Part shown: positions 45,001-54,300 of the stretch, in pieces
How the letters are laid out: every line of letters starts with the position of its first letter
Position numbering within the stretch: the stretch's first letter is position 1
From: Planctomycetota bacterium
GTDB lineage: Bacteria > Planctomycetota > Planctomycetia > Gemmatales > Gemmataceae
Length of the DNA stretch: 64,000 bases
Assembly: GCA_016873225.1 (NCBI GenBank)
Contig: VGXS01000013.1
Coordinates: forward strand, 1 to 64,000
Direction: 5' to 3'
Position numbers and translations under genes: made by a program
The notes under the pieces: model-generated
What the model was told of the DNA's origin: nothing
Seen by the model: only the letters and a program-made list of their open reading frames with translations
Databases searched by the model: none

Positions 45001-46550
45001 GGGCCGCCCCGATTGTGTTGCCTGGACAGCAGGCCGCGGATCCGCTCCAGCAAACCGATCCCAACGCCGGCGACCAGCAGGAGCGAAACCAGATCGGCTA
45101 CTTCCAGCCCGCCAACGCCCTAGTCATCAAGGGCACCTCCTACATCCACACGGAGCTGTACAGCAACTTCGTGGCCCCCGTTGGTGGGGCCGCTCCGGGT
45201 GGCATGGGTGCCTTGCCCGTGAAGCGTCCTGGCGCGCTGGCCGCCGGCAACAAGCCGGGTGAGATCAAGAAAGACATCGACCCGCGCAAGGTTTGGCAGG
45301 ATGCGCTGGCCCGCGGGGTTGACGATCCCGGTCTCATCGTCGCTGTCGCCGACTTCCTCGCCATGAACCAGATGTGGGACCACGCCACGGAATTCCTGAA
45401 GGCCAACCTTCGCAAGGGCATCGTCGTGAAGCCTTGGGTGTATGAATCCCTCGCCGTGGCCTTGCGTGAGAGCGGCGCCGCCCCGGCCGAGATCGAACGG
45501 GCCGAAATCGCCTTGGCGGACCTCGAGCCGCGGGATTCGGACGGATACCTGAAAGCGGCCCGCGGCATGGCCAACCTCAAGAGGTTCGACCGCGCCGTGG
45601 CGCTGTGCCGGCAAGCCTCGCTGGTTGATCCTTCCAACAGCCGCGCCCTTGAACAGGGACTGAGATTCGCGGAAATCGCCAGCGACGCCGATGGCATGGC
45701 ATGGGCGGCTGGCGGCCTTCTCAAGCAGGAATGGCCCGAGCGCAACAACGATCTCCAGGGCCTTGCCAAGCGTTCGCTTGATGCCATGGCGCACCGGCTG
45801 GGCCAGCAGAACCGTGCCGACGACCGAAAGCGGTTGCTTGCCAGCGCGTCCGAACAAGGCCGTCGGGACCTCGTGGTTCACCTGAGCTGGATTGGCGACG
45901 CCGATCTGGACCTTGAGGTGAAGGAGCCCACAGGCAGCATTTGCTCAACCCTGACAAGAAGGACTCCCAATGGCGGCACCTTCGTGGGTGACATGCCTGG
46001 GGAGGGCCCGACCGAGCGATATGTTGCTGCCGAGGCGTTCTCCGGTGCCTACGAGATTCGCGTGCGCGCCATCTGGGGCAATTCCGCAAGCGGCAAGGCC
46101 CAGGTTCGCGTGATCCGCCATCAAGGCACCGACCGGGAAACACAGGAGGTTGTGCAGGTAGATGTGGCCTCGGGCAAGCTGGTGCGCGTTGAACTGGCTG
46201 ACGGCCGCAGGGCGGAACTGGCCGCCGTGCTGCCACCCCGACCTCGTGAGGAATCCGCCTCCGCCCCCGACCGTCGCGATGACCCGTTCCACTCTCTCCG
46301 CCGCATGACCGAGCCTTACATTCCCGCCGCCTCGGGAATTCGCGGGGGTGCCGGCAACGCGGCCCAGGTGATGCCCCAGGTCGAGGCACCCGCCACCAGG
46401 AAGAACGCCGGATCCGAAAGGGTTTACCAGAACAGGGTCGCCGCCTTCATGCGCAACAGCATGGATGTCGCCTCGCAGATCGAACTTGAATCGCAAAGGC
46501 GATCGGTTCGTGCCACGGGCAGCAACCTGATCGATCGGCAAGCGAAATGA
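42099..46550 (+). CDS. Giant VWA-domain protein with STN-like, low-complexity and DUF2135-like regions
   Basis: 1,483 aa from ATG at 42099, with GAGGTGG just upstream. A membrane anchor or signal (7-24) is followed by a VWA domain (about 89-265) with an intact MIDAS DTSAS at 96-100. Next come TPR-like repeats, a charged coiled coil (about 460-600), a region resembling secretin/STN-type domains (about 706-810), a Gly/Gln-rich stretch (about 833-953), a further TPR-like region, and a C-terminal beta domain like DUF2135 (DADLDLEVKEPTG). Probably a large extracytoplasmic adhesion or scaffold protein. The boundaries are approximate. Confidence 0.85.
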   Translation: MTNRKFLACTLGLFGVGAALVGLRVMGDPTRAAKERRISVVSPIQEKLDEENGISRFTNQPAIGYTTAQGEALVAIQIKPEIPSQLLPRDVVLVVDTSASQAQGPLASSSRIARAFVKHLQPTDRIGLVTANLDPTLLTRGLVTPAEAAQALDKLDQEYASGATNVPKAVEAAAGMLELNHERSRSVVFLGDGISLASPLDGSDRAKVVDDLVRRQVPLITIPMGARMDPTNLHGLATGTGGKCVRIRQGDAPEAVAERVRLAVDSPVHYPVSIKVIDGVKELYPSKLPPLRADSPTLVVGTIAPGSKQIEIAIGGTCRGAERALSVRHATPPHEVENFFLGRMVAEWRDAKDAPAMVQADRALALASAQGRLDREETLAKGNFALSVGRVEAASRFFTEARKIDPSNLEAAQGLKLAGKVMEGSVSRDQLMKSMTQINALIQDAAKPGAKPADGGAPGVEADFLEKQKQLAEITLQKREGEIKAALSEASRATGTDAISQAKESLKQQLNGLQNDPNVREDKRRQLSNQIESRLRELDKRGQTAEREERERQIAQIALEERRKEERSLAAQQDRVKERLRQFHALMNQAREELAQQQAQKIREDLVNQGLEVPPAVTAAYAISQRGYYLRNLQDLVRVREDKWLAVLYEVERSHVPFPDEPPITFPDASSPVIKGRYKDWADLSKKRIDKYDTQGFGSNTPEATMKLRDTMSRVIDYPGLDVATAKVSEELDRLGKEHNISFEFNEAAFRAAGIEKVRDSEIGDPIPRMRATLGTIVRKLIARIKNNSPEGAATYVIRRDNVEITTSQFQLLDKVARAYPVADIVYGAPNSFAQSSVIQQSTLFGFGGSYGFAGQSAQNSFNGIGALNGLGQVGAAGAAMLGVIGAAGQAGAIGGALGGNQIGGQLGVGAVGNAGMQGQVGQFGQNGGLSSLGQFGNVGGQFGLQGGNYADTLVTTIRELVGRRSDWAAPIVLPGQQAADPLQQTDPNAGDQQERNQIGYFQPANALVIKGTSYIHTELYSNFVAPVGGAAPGGMGALPVKRPGALAAGNKPGEIKKDIDPRKVWQDALARGVDDPGLIVAVADFLAMNQMWDHATEFLKANLRKGIVVKPWVYESLAVALRESGAAPAEIERAEIALADLEPRDSDGYLKAARGMANLKRFDRAVALCRQASLVDPSNSRALEQGLRFAEIASDADGMAWAAGGLLKQEWPERNNDLQGLAKRSLDAMAHRLGQQNRADDRKRLLASASEQGRRDLVVHLSWIGDADLDLEVKEPTGSICSTLTRRTPNGGTFVGDMPGEGPTERYVAAEAFSGAYEIRVRAIWGNSASGKAQVRVIRHQGTDRETQEVVQVDVASGKLVRVELADGRRAELAAVLPPRPREESASAPDRRDDPFHSLRRMTEPYIPAASGIRGGAGNAAQVMPQVEAPATRKNAGSERVYQNRVAAFMRNSMDVASQIELESQRRSVRATGSNLIDRQAK
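44596..44956 (+). repeat. Gly/Gln/Ala-rich low-complexity coding segment
   Basis: About 120 codons of short irregular repeats such as GQFGQNGGLSSLGQFGNVGGQF and GAAGQAGAIGGALGG within the VWA protein. Such stretches form flexible, elastic or self-associating linkers. The degenerate repeats are prone to length change by slippage. Confidence 0.8.
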
Positions 46551-46574
46551 CCGACTGACCCGACAAGTCTTCTC

Positions 46575-46607
46575 GACCCGGACCGGTGATCGTCCGGGTC
46601 GTATAAT
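46575..46607 (+). promoter_or_regulatory. Hairpin and TATAAT box between the VWA and FHA genes
   Basis: A 9-bp perfect stem gacccggac / gtccgggtc (46575-46600) is followed directly by a perfect TATAAT at 46602-46607. No U tract follows, so it may end the VWA transcript poorly. With a 17-bp spacer the -35 position reads CGGACC (three of six). It lies 27 bp before the FHA gene, whose start has GAGGAAA. Confidence 0.5.
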
Positions 46608-46633
46608 AATCGGACAGCGATGCGAGGAAACGC

Positions 46634-47206
46634 ATGCCGCCTCCCCCCCCGCCCCCTGCCGCATCCGCAAGATCCGGCGAACTTGGCCACCTCGTGATGA
46701 TCGCGGGTGGTCCCGCCGGTTTCCGGATACCGCTGCGGAACCCCCGTAACATTCTTGGCCGATCTCCCGCCGCCACCATCCGCGTCCCCGACCCATCGAT
46801 CAGCCGTTCCCACTGCAGCCTTGTTTTCAACGGCATCCACTGGGTAGTCGCCGATTTGGGCAGCAGCAACGGAACCTATGTCGACGAGCATGAAGTCACC
46901 CAACCGGTCCTCGCCATGCCGGGTTCCATGATCGCCTTGGGCAAGGTTCAATTCAGGATCGAATATGCCATGGCCGGCCAGGCCGCCCAACCGGAAGCCC
47001 TTCCTGAACTCGAGGCCCAACTGGTTGAGGACGATCTTGTGCTTGAGGAGGCGGCGCTTGACTTCTCCGCGGATTCCGGCGCCACCGAGGCCGTGCTGGT
47101 CGACCCGGAAATGAGCTTGGAACTGGACCTGGATTCGCTTCCGGATGGCGGTTTGGAAGATCCGGAGGGGGATTCCAACAAAACACTCGGACCGGGTGGC
47201 CGCTGA
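46634..47206 (+). CDS. FHA-domain protein
   Basis: 190 aa. After MPPPPPPPAA a forkhead-associated domain spans about 18-115, with GRSPAATIRVPDPSISRSHCSLVF and DLGSSNGTYVDEHEV, the phosphothreonine-binding loops. The C-terminal 70 residues are highly acidic and probably disordered. FHA domains read Thr-phosphorylated partners of Hanks kinases, such as the type at the left edge. It overlaps the next gene by a few codons. Confidence 0.93.
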   Translation: MPPPPPPPAASARSGELGHLVMIAGGPAGFRIPLRNPRNILGRSPAATIRVPDPSISRSHCSLVFNGIHWVVADLGSSNGTYVDEHEVTQPVLAMPGSMIALGKVQFRIEYAMAGQAAQPEALPELEAQLVEDDLVLEEAALDFSADSGATEAVLVDPEMSLELDLDSLPDGGLEDPEGDSNKTLGPGGR

Positions 47207-48977
47207 GTTGGATGCGTCCACGCTGGAAGCGGCCCTGGACAAGGCCATCGCCGACCTGATGGCCTGCAAAAGGTCCCAAGGGTATTGGGAGGGCGAGCTT
47301 TCGACATCGGCCCTATCCACCGCGGTGGCCTGTTCGGCCCTCTCGCTGTGCGGCAGGTTCGCCCTGGTTGACCGGGGAATCGACTGGCTCACGAAACACC
47401 AGAACCCCGACGGCGGTTGGGGCGACACGGTGGCCAGCAAAAGCAACCTCCCGACAACCCTGCTTTGCGTGTCGGCGTTCCATATCACCGGCAAGGCTCA
47501 GGTTTGGGCCGCGACCCTCCAAAAGGCCCGTGACTGGATCGAACAGCGCGCCGGAAAAACGCCCGCCGAATGGGCCGAGGCGGTTCGCGCTAGCTATGGA
47601 ACCGATCGCACATTCTCCGTTCCCATCCTCACCACATGCGCGCTGGCGAGGCTCGTGCCCTGGCGCGAAGTCCCGCCATTGCCTTTCGAACTCTCCTGCC
47701 TCCCGCAATCGTGGTACAGGCTGGCCAGCCTGCCGGTGGTGAGCTATGCGCTTCCGGCGCTGATCGCCATCGGACAATGCGTTCATGCCCACCGGCCCAC
47801 CTGGTTCCTGCCTTGGCGATGGCTCAGGAACGCTTGCCGCGGGACGAGCCTTCGCGTGCTGACATCCCTGCAGCCGTCGAACGGGGGGTTCCTGGAGGCC
47901 ACGCCGCTGACCGCGTTCGTGGCCATGGCGCTGGCTTCGATCGGCAAGGCCGACCATCCTGTGGCGCTCAAGGCATGCGACTTCCTGGAATCGTCCATCA
48001 GGCCAGATGGTTCATGGCCCATCGACACGAACCTGGCCACCTGGGTGACCACGCTGGCCGTCAACGCGTTGGCCGCCGGTGGAAACCTGGGAGTCCTTGG
48101 AGACCCGGGCCCCGTGCGCGATTGGTTGCTGGGGCAGCAGCATCGTGTCCGGCATCCGTTCACAGGGGCGGATCCGGGGGGGTGGGCTTGGACACCTCTG
48201 CCCGGCGGGGTTCCGGATGCCGATGACACTCCCGGCGCGCTGATCGCCCTGATGAACCTCCGTACTCCAAGGGGCGATTGGCTCAATGATGGAATCGGCT
48301 GGCTTGGCGGGTTGCAGAATCGTGATGGCGGAATGCCCACCTTTTGCCGTGGTTGGGGAAAGTTGCCGTTCGATCGCAGTGGAACCGACCTCACGGCCCA
48401 CGCGTTGAGGGCGATCGCCCCTTTGAGGGAGCACGCGGAAACCGATCCTTTCCTCAAGCCGGTGGCCACCGAGGTGCGCGTGCTGTTTGAAGGCGGCCTC
48501 GAGTATCTCAGCAGGACCCAGAATCCGGATGGATCGTGGAATCCCCTTTGGTTTGGTCATGAGGATGCTCCCGGGATGGGCAACCCCGTGTTCGGCACGG
48601 CGCGGGTTTTGATGGCATATCGTGAGCTGGAACTTGGAGATGTGGCTGAGGCGAGGCGGGGAGTGGCCTACCTGGCCGGGGCTCAAAACGCCGATGGCAG
48701 CTGGAGCGGTGCCGCGGGCCTTCCCGGTCAGGTGGAGGAAACGGCCCTGGCGCTTGACGCGCTCATCGGCCTGGGTGTGCAAACGGCGCGAACCCGGGCG
48801 GGTATCCGCTGGTTGGCCGGCGCTGTTCTTGAAGGAAGGCACCTGGAACCCTCGCCCATCGGTTTTTATTTCGCGCGTCTCTGGTATTCCGAGCGCCTCT
48901 ACCCCATAATCTTCAGCGTCGCGGCGCTTGGAAGGGCCAGGTTTCAAGGCGGGCTGCAATGCCTGTCGGCAACCTGA
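47196..48977 (+). CDS. Squalene-hopene cyclase-type class II terpene cyclase
   Basis: 593 aa from GTG at 47196; ATG at 47145 is possible but would overlap the FHA gene by 62 bp and add an uncharacteristic basic leader. The catalytic class II motif D-A-D-D is at 341-344 (GVPDADDTPG), and QW repeats read QNPDGGWGD, QNPDGSWNP and QNADGSWSG. Length is shorter than typical squalene-hopene cyclases (about 630-720), so the substrate may be a different prenyl chain. It is followed by a prenyl diphosphate synthase, giving a terpenoid module. Confidence 0.85.
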   Translation: MAAELDASTLEAALDKAIADLMACKRSQGYWEGELSTSALSTAVACSALSLCGRFALVDRGIDWLTKHQNPDGGWGDTVASKSNLPTTLLCVSAFHITGKAQVWAATLQKARDWIEQRAGKTPAEWAEAVRASYGTDRTFSVPILTTCALARLVPWREVPPLPFELSCLPQSWYRLASLPVVSYALPALIAIGQCVHAHRPTWFLPWRWLRNACRGTSLRVLTSLQPSNGGFLEATPLTAFVAMALASIGKADHPVALKACDFLESSIRPDGSWPIDTNLATWVTTLAVNALAAGGNLGVLGDPGPVRDWLLGQQHRVRHPFTGADPGGWAWTPLPGGVPDADDTPGALIALMNLRTPRGDWLNDGIGWLGGLQNRDGGMPTFCRGWGKLPFDRSGTDLTAHALRAIAPLREHAETDPFLKPVATEVRVLFEGGLEYLSRTQNPDGSWNPLWFGHEDAPGMGNPVFGTARVLMAYRELELGDVAEARRGVAYLAGAQNADGSWSGAAGLPGQVEETALALDALIGLGVQTARTRAGIRWLAGAVLEGRHLEPSPIGFYFARLWYSERLYPIIFSVAALGRARFQGGLQCLSAT

Positions 48978-49031
48978 CTTCGGCCCCCCTGCCGGGGGTG
49001 CCGGCGCGCGATCCCGCCCGAGGAAACAGCC

Positions 49032-50825
49032 GTGTCCACGATGATCGGAGAACAACCGACGACAACCGTAGCCGAACGCAGGAAGCCGAGCACGGCGCAA
49101 ATCAAGGTTGTTCCAGAAACCCGGGAAATGCGCGACAGGGTTCGCGATGCCGCGAAGGTGCTGGCCGCCAAGCTCGACCGTTCCCGCGGATTCAACCGGG
49201 ACGAGTTGCGGACGCTTGCCGAGGCCCTGCTCGCCGACATGGGCTTGGGCAGCCAGTATTCCGGATTTGCCGCCGTTTGCATCGCCAACGAATTCTGGCG
49301 CGAGCAGGTTCAAGCGATTCCGTTCAACCGCCGCCTGCTGCTGTTGCCCCACTGCCTGAAGCATGCCGAGGGGTGCCCTGCCGATTATGACGAATTCGGC
49401 CTCGATTGCCGCAAGTGCGGCGCCTGCTCGGTGGCCGACTTCAAGACCAAGGCCGAGGACCTGGGCTACAAGGTTTTGGTTTCGGAAGGAACGCCGATTG
49501 TTCTCAAGATCATCGTTTCGGGGCATGTGGACGCCATCGTTGGCGTGGCCTGCCTCAATGTGCTTGAACGGGCCTTCGACAAGATCCTGCTCGCCGGCGT
49601 CCCCTGCGTGGCCACGCCGCTGTTGTCGAGCAACTGCAAGAGCACCTCGGTGGACGAGGACTGGGTCATGGACATGATCCAGCTTGAGACGCCTCCCGCC
49701 CCCGTGAAGACCCGCAGTTTCATGCCGCTGTTGCGCGCCGCCCATGCCTTGTGCGAACAGCCCGAGCTTTCGAGGCTGGCTCCCGGTCCCCGCGCCGACC
49801 TGCCAGGCACCGATCCCCTGAGGGCGCATGAGGACATTGCCTATTCCTGGATGGCCACGGGCGGCAAAAGGTCGAGGCCGTTCATTACTTTGGCGGCCTA
49901 CGACGCGATGCTCGGGGGCGCCGGCACGCGCGGTGGTGAACTGGCGATTCCCGATTCGGTGAAGCGCGCCGCCCTGGCGATCGAGGCGTTCCACAAGGCT
50001 TCGCTCATCCATGATGACATCGAGGATGGAGACGCCTACCGCTATGGGCAGGAAACGCTGCATCGCCGACATGGCGTGGGTCCCGCGATCAACATTGGCG
50101 ATTATCTTGTCGGTTGGGGCTACCGGTTGCTGGCCCGTGACAGGCAGGCCGTTGGTGCCGTCGCCTCCGCAGACCTTCTAGCCCGGTTCTCCGATGCCCA
50201 TGTCAAGCTTGCCGAGGGGCAAGGTGCCGAGTTGTTGTGGCGCCAAAGCGCCGACAAGGCCCTCAAGCCGATCGACGCCCTGAGGATTTACGCCCTCAAG
50301 ACGGCGCCCGCCTTTGAAGCGGCCTTGGGCGCCGGCATCCGGCTGGCGGGGGATCATCCCGAACTCGACAAGACGGTGACGGAGTTCGGCAAGAACCTCG
50401 GCATCGCGTTCCAGATTCTCAACGACCTCAAGGATTTCGAGGCGGACTCCGACAACAAGATCATTGCCGGGCAGGATGTTCTGGCATCGAGGCCGACCGT
50501 GCTGCTGGCCTTGGCCTTGGAGGCCCTGCCGCCGGCCCGGCGGGAGGAATTGCTGTCCTTGGTCTCGGGCACTGACGCGGTCGATTCCGAGCGTGTTTCC
50601 CGGGTCAGGTACCTCTACGAGCTTGCCGGGGTCTTTGAAAAAGCCGAGCGCTTGGTCGACAAGTTCCGCGCCAAGGCGGAAGACCTGGCCGATGCCGCGG
50701 CGCCCCCCGATCTCCGCGACCTGCTTCTTTATCTGGTCGATTCCGTCCTCGATGGTTCCAGCCATGTGGTGCCCGAGGCGCCGGCCGAATCGTCCGGCGG
50801 ACTTGTGAGCCTTCCCGTGGCGTGA
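49032..50825 (+). CDS. DUF116 domain fused to a polyprenyl diphosphate synthase
   Basis: 597 aa with a GTG start preceded by GAGGAAA. The N-terminal part (about 50-230) is DUF116, with cysteine clusters CLKHAEGCPADYDEFGLDCRKCGACS and the VACLNVL segment. The C-terminal part is a trans-isoprenyl diphosphate synthase: first Asp-rich motif DDIED at 328-332 and second motif NDLKD at 464-468, where Asn replaces the first Asp of the usual DDxxD. It would elongate prenyl chains from IPP, possibly for the cyclase upstream. The metal-binding half suggests redox or metal control. Confidence 0.88.
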   Translation: MSTMIGEQPTTTVAERRKPSTAQIKVVPETREMRDRVRDAAKVLAAKLDRSRGFNRDELRTLAEALLADMGLGSQYSGFAAVCIANEFWREQVQAIPFNRRLLLLPHCLKHAEGCPADYDEFGLDCRKCGACSVADFKTKAEDLGYKVLVSEGTPIVLKIIVSGHVDAIVGVACLNVLERAFDKILLAGVPCVATPLLSSNCKSTSVDEDWVMDMIQLETPPAPVKTRSFMPLLRAAHALCEQPELSRLAPGPRADLPGTDPLRAHEDIAYSWMATGGKRSRPFITLAAYDAMLGGAGTRGGELAIPDSVKRAALAIEAFHKASLIHDDIEDGDAYRYGQETLHRRHGVGPAINIGDYLVGWGYRLLARDRQAVGAVASADLLARFSDAHVKLAEGQGAELLWRQSADKALKPIDALRIYALKTAPAFEAALGAGIRLAGDHPELDKTVTEFGKNLGIAFQILNDLKDFEADSDNKIIAGQDVLASRPTVLLALALEALPPARREELLSLVSGTDAVDSERVSRVRYLYELAGVFEKAERLVDKFRAKAEDLADAAAPPDLRDLLLYLVDSVLDGSSHVVPEAPAESSGGLVSLPVA

Positions 50826-50843
50826 GCGCGGAGTCCTGGTGCC

Positions 50844-51356
50844 ATGGGCCCGTTCCTCGAGCGGCTCCTGCGCTGTTTCCCCGATGAACCTGCCATCGAG
50901 CCCGATTACCCCAAAATCATTCCCGAGCCTTACTCAGGCTTGCTGGCCCACGACCACCACATGACCGTGGCCTTGGAAAGGCACCATGGATATCCGGTGG
51001 AGGTGACCATTCTCCAGAGTCGTATCTCGGGCGAGGAATATCATCGGCGCATCGTGTTGACCACCCGCGGTTCGAGCAAGGTGGTGCTTTACGGCCTGGT
51101 TCGCCTTCAACTTTCGCTCGTGCCGCGGGAAGCGCGGGAGGAGATTCTTGAGGAGAAAAAACCGCTCGGGCGAGTCTTGATCGAACGGAGCGTGCTGAGG
51201 CGCGTCGAGCACATGGCCCTCTTGCGCTTTTCCTCCCGTCCGGTTGACATGGCTAGGTTCGAACTTTCCGGGCCTTGCCAGCTTTACGGGAGGCTGGCCT
51301 ACCTGCACTGCGATGACAAACCCGCGATCGAACTGCTTGAGGTGGTTCGGCCGTAA
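50844..51356 (+). CDS. Chorismate lyase-like (DUF98/UbiC superfamily) protein
   Basis: 170 aa. The pattern GLLAHDHHMTVALERHHGYPVEVTILQSRISGEEYHRRIVLTT followed by KKPLGRVLIERSVLRRVE matches the fold of chorismate pyruvate-lyase-like proteins, which make 4-hydroxybenzoate. Catalytic equivalence is not certain because I cannot align the active site. It follows the prenyl synthase by 18 bp, and hydroxybenzoate is a classic acceptor for prenyl groups, so a prenylated aromatic product is possible. This link is inferred. Confidence 0.6.
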   Translation: MGPFLERLLRCFPDEPAIEPDYPKIIPEPYSGLLAHDHHMTVALERHHGYPVEVTILQSRISGEEYHRRIVLTTRGSSKVVLYGLVRLQLSLVPREAREEILEEKKPLGRVLIERSVLRRVEHMALLRFSSRPVDMARFELSGPCQLYGRLAYLHCDDKPAIELLEVVRP

Positions 51357-51383
51357 CAACAACATCATCATCAGGGTCTGATC

Positions 51384-54300
51384 ATGCTTTCCTTCCTGCT
51401 GGCCTTGGCGCCCGCCGTCGCACCCAATCCAGCCGAAGCCGGCCGGATCCAGTTCAACCGCGACATCCGCCCGATCCTGTCCGACAAGTGTTTCTTTTGC
51501 CACGGTCCCGACAAGGCGCAGCGCAAGGCCGACCTTCGGCTTGATACCCGGGAGGGATTGCTCGGCCGTTCCGGGGAGCCCGGAACCGTTGTTTCGGAAA
51601 AGCCCGCGGAAAGCGAGCTGTTCCAACGGATCATCAGCACCGACGCCTCCAAGCGCATGCCCCCTCCCAAGGCTGGAAAGGATTTGACGGAGTCGGAAAA
51701 AGCGACCATCCGGAAATGGATCGAGCAGGGCGCCCACTATGAGGGCCATTGGTCGTTCCAGCCGGTCGCCAAGTCAGGTTCAAACGATGCCGGCGCGATT
51801 GACACCCTGATAGGGGCCGAACTGGTCCGTCGCGGCCTGGCTCCGGTGTCCGAGGCCGACCGCCGCACCCTGCTGCGCCGTCTTTCGTTCGACCTCACCG
51901 GCTTGCCTCCCACCCCTCAGGAGGTGGACGCCTTCATCAATGACAAGGACCCCGGCGCCTATGCCCGGCAGGTTGAACGCCTGCTGGCTTCCCCCCGCCA
52001 CGGCGAAAGGCTGGCGATGTGGTGGCTCGATCTGGTCCGTTACGCCGACAGCGTCGGTTACCATGGCGACCAACCCGTGAGCGTTCATCCGTTCCGCCAG
52101 TATGTGGTGGAAAGTTTCAACGCCAATGTCCCGTTCGACCGATTCACCCGCGAGCAATTGGCGGGTGATCTGATTGCTGATGGCGGCGACCGTGGAAAAA
52201 TCGCCTCCGGTTACAACAGGCTGGGGATGATGAGCGCCGAGGGCGGCGTGCAGCCCAAGGAATACCTGGCGAAGTACATCGCCGAGCGGGTTCGGAATGT
52301 CTCGGGCGTCTGGATGGGCGTCACCCTTGGGTGCGCCGAATGCCACGACCACAAGTACGATCCGTTCACGGCGAAGGACTTCTACCGCATGCAGGCGTTT
52401 TTCGCCGACATCAACGAGAAAGGCCTTTACGGAGGCGGCAAGGATTGGGGCCCGAGCATCGCCGTGCCGATGGCCTCGCAGCGCGAGGAACTGGCGAAGG
52501 TTGACGCCGAAATCGCCAAGCTGCGCGCGGTCTCGACCAAGGCCGACCCCATGATGGAATCAGCCCAGTTGGCGGCCCGTGAGGCATGGCGGATCCTTGA
52601 GCCAAGGAAGGTCGCAAGCACAGGCGGCGCCAAGCTGGTGGTCAGGGGCAACGGCCAGGTGGTGGCCTCGGGCAAAAATCCCGCGACAGACACCCATGAG
52701 ATCGAGATTGTGGCGCCACCGGGCGGTCTGGCCGCGATTCGCCTTGAAGTGATTCCCGCCGATGGGCTTCCCGCGCGCGGGCCCGGGCGTGCGGCCAATG
52801 GCAATTTCGTGCTGACGGAAATCGTGGCCCGCAAGGCCGGTGACCCGAAGGCAGAACCCTTGTCATTCTCCTCCGCCCGGGCCACTTTCGAGCAGAAGGG
52901 CGCGCTGGTGGGCAACCCGTGGGGCCTTTGGACGGCTCGCGCGGCGATCGACAAGGATGCCAAGGGCCGCAACTGGGGCTGGGCCGTCATGGAGGAAGCT
53001 GGGCAAGCCAATGCCGCCGAGTTCACGCTGGCCTCAAGCGTTCCCGAGGGAACGGCGCTCCGGATCAGCCTCGAGCAAAACCACCCCAACGCCGGACACA
53101 CTCTGGGCTCCTACCGGTTGATGGGCTCCTCCAAGCCTGCCGACCCGCTGCTGCGGCCGCTTGCGGATGATGCCACCGCCATCCTGGCCAAGGTGCCGGC
53201 CTCCCGCACCGCCGAGGAAAAGGCCAAGCTGCTGGCCGCCATCCGCCGTGACATCAACGAGGGGGCCGGCACCGGGGCCGAGCTGAAAAAACTGGAAAAG
53301 CGCGGGGCCGAAATCCTGGCCGGTGCTCCCACCACGCTCGTCACGGAGCGGGTGATGCCGCGCACCGTCCGAATCCTGCACCGAGGCAACTGGATGGATG
53401 ACAAGGGTGAAATCGTCACTCCCGGGATTCCAGAAGTCCTGGGTGGTTTCAAGGCCCGCGGCGCGACTCCCGACCGCCTCGACCTGGCCAACTGGCTTGT
53501 GTCGTCCGAGAATCCGCTCACCGCCCGGGTCACCGCCAACCGCATCTGGAAGATGTTCTTCGGGGCCGGACTTTCCCGTTCACTGGACGACCTCGGTTCC
53601 CAAGGTGATTGGCCAAGCCATCCGGCGCTTCTTGATCACCTGGCCTCGCGCCTCGTCGAATCCGGCTGGGACCTGCGGGCCCTGATCCGGGGCATCGTGA
53701 TGTCGGATGCCTACCGGAGGTCATCGGTGGCGCCCCGGCCGGTCCGTGAATCCGACCCTTACAACCGGTATCTCGCCCGGCAGTCCCGTTACCGTGTCGA
53801 TGCCGAGATGGTGCGTGACAACGCGCTGGCCGTCTCCGGTTTGCTGGTGGAGCAGATGGGCGGTCCCAGCGTGTTCCCGTTCCAGCCGCCGGGCTATTGG
53901 GCCTACCTCAATTTCCCCACCCGGGAGTGGCGCAACGACGACGGATCCTCGAGATACCGCCGCGGCCTGTATGTGCATTGGCAACGGCAATACCTGCATC
54001 CCTCGCTTGCCGCATTCGACGCCCCGTCGCGCGAGGAATGCACGGCCGAGCGTTCACGCAGCAACACGCCTCTACAGTCGCTTGTCCTGCTCAATGATCC
54101 GATCCATGTGGAGGCCGCGCGCGAACTGGCCCGCCACGCGCTTGAGGCCAAGCCGAATGATGCCGCAAGGCTTGCGTGGATTTTCAGGCAAGCCCTGCAG
54201 AGGGTGCCTTCCCCCGACGAGGCCAAGGTGCTGGCTGCGCTGATCGACAACCAGAGGAAACATTTCAAGGGACTGCCCGCTGACGCCGCTGCCCTGGTTT

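Noticed and set aside
48012-50072. 686-aa minus-strand ORF opposite the cyclase and prenyl synthase
   Set aside because: Composition typical of an antisense read in high-GC DNA; it spans two real genes and their gap.
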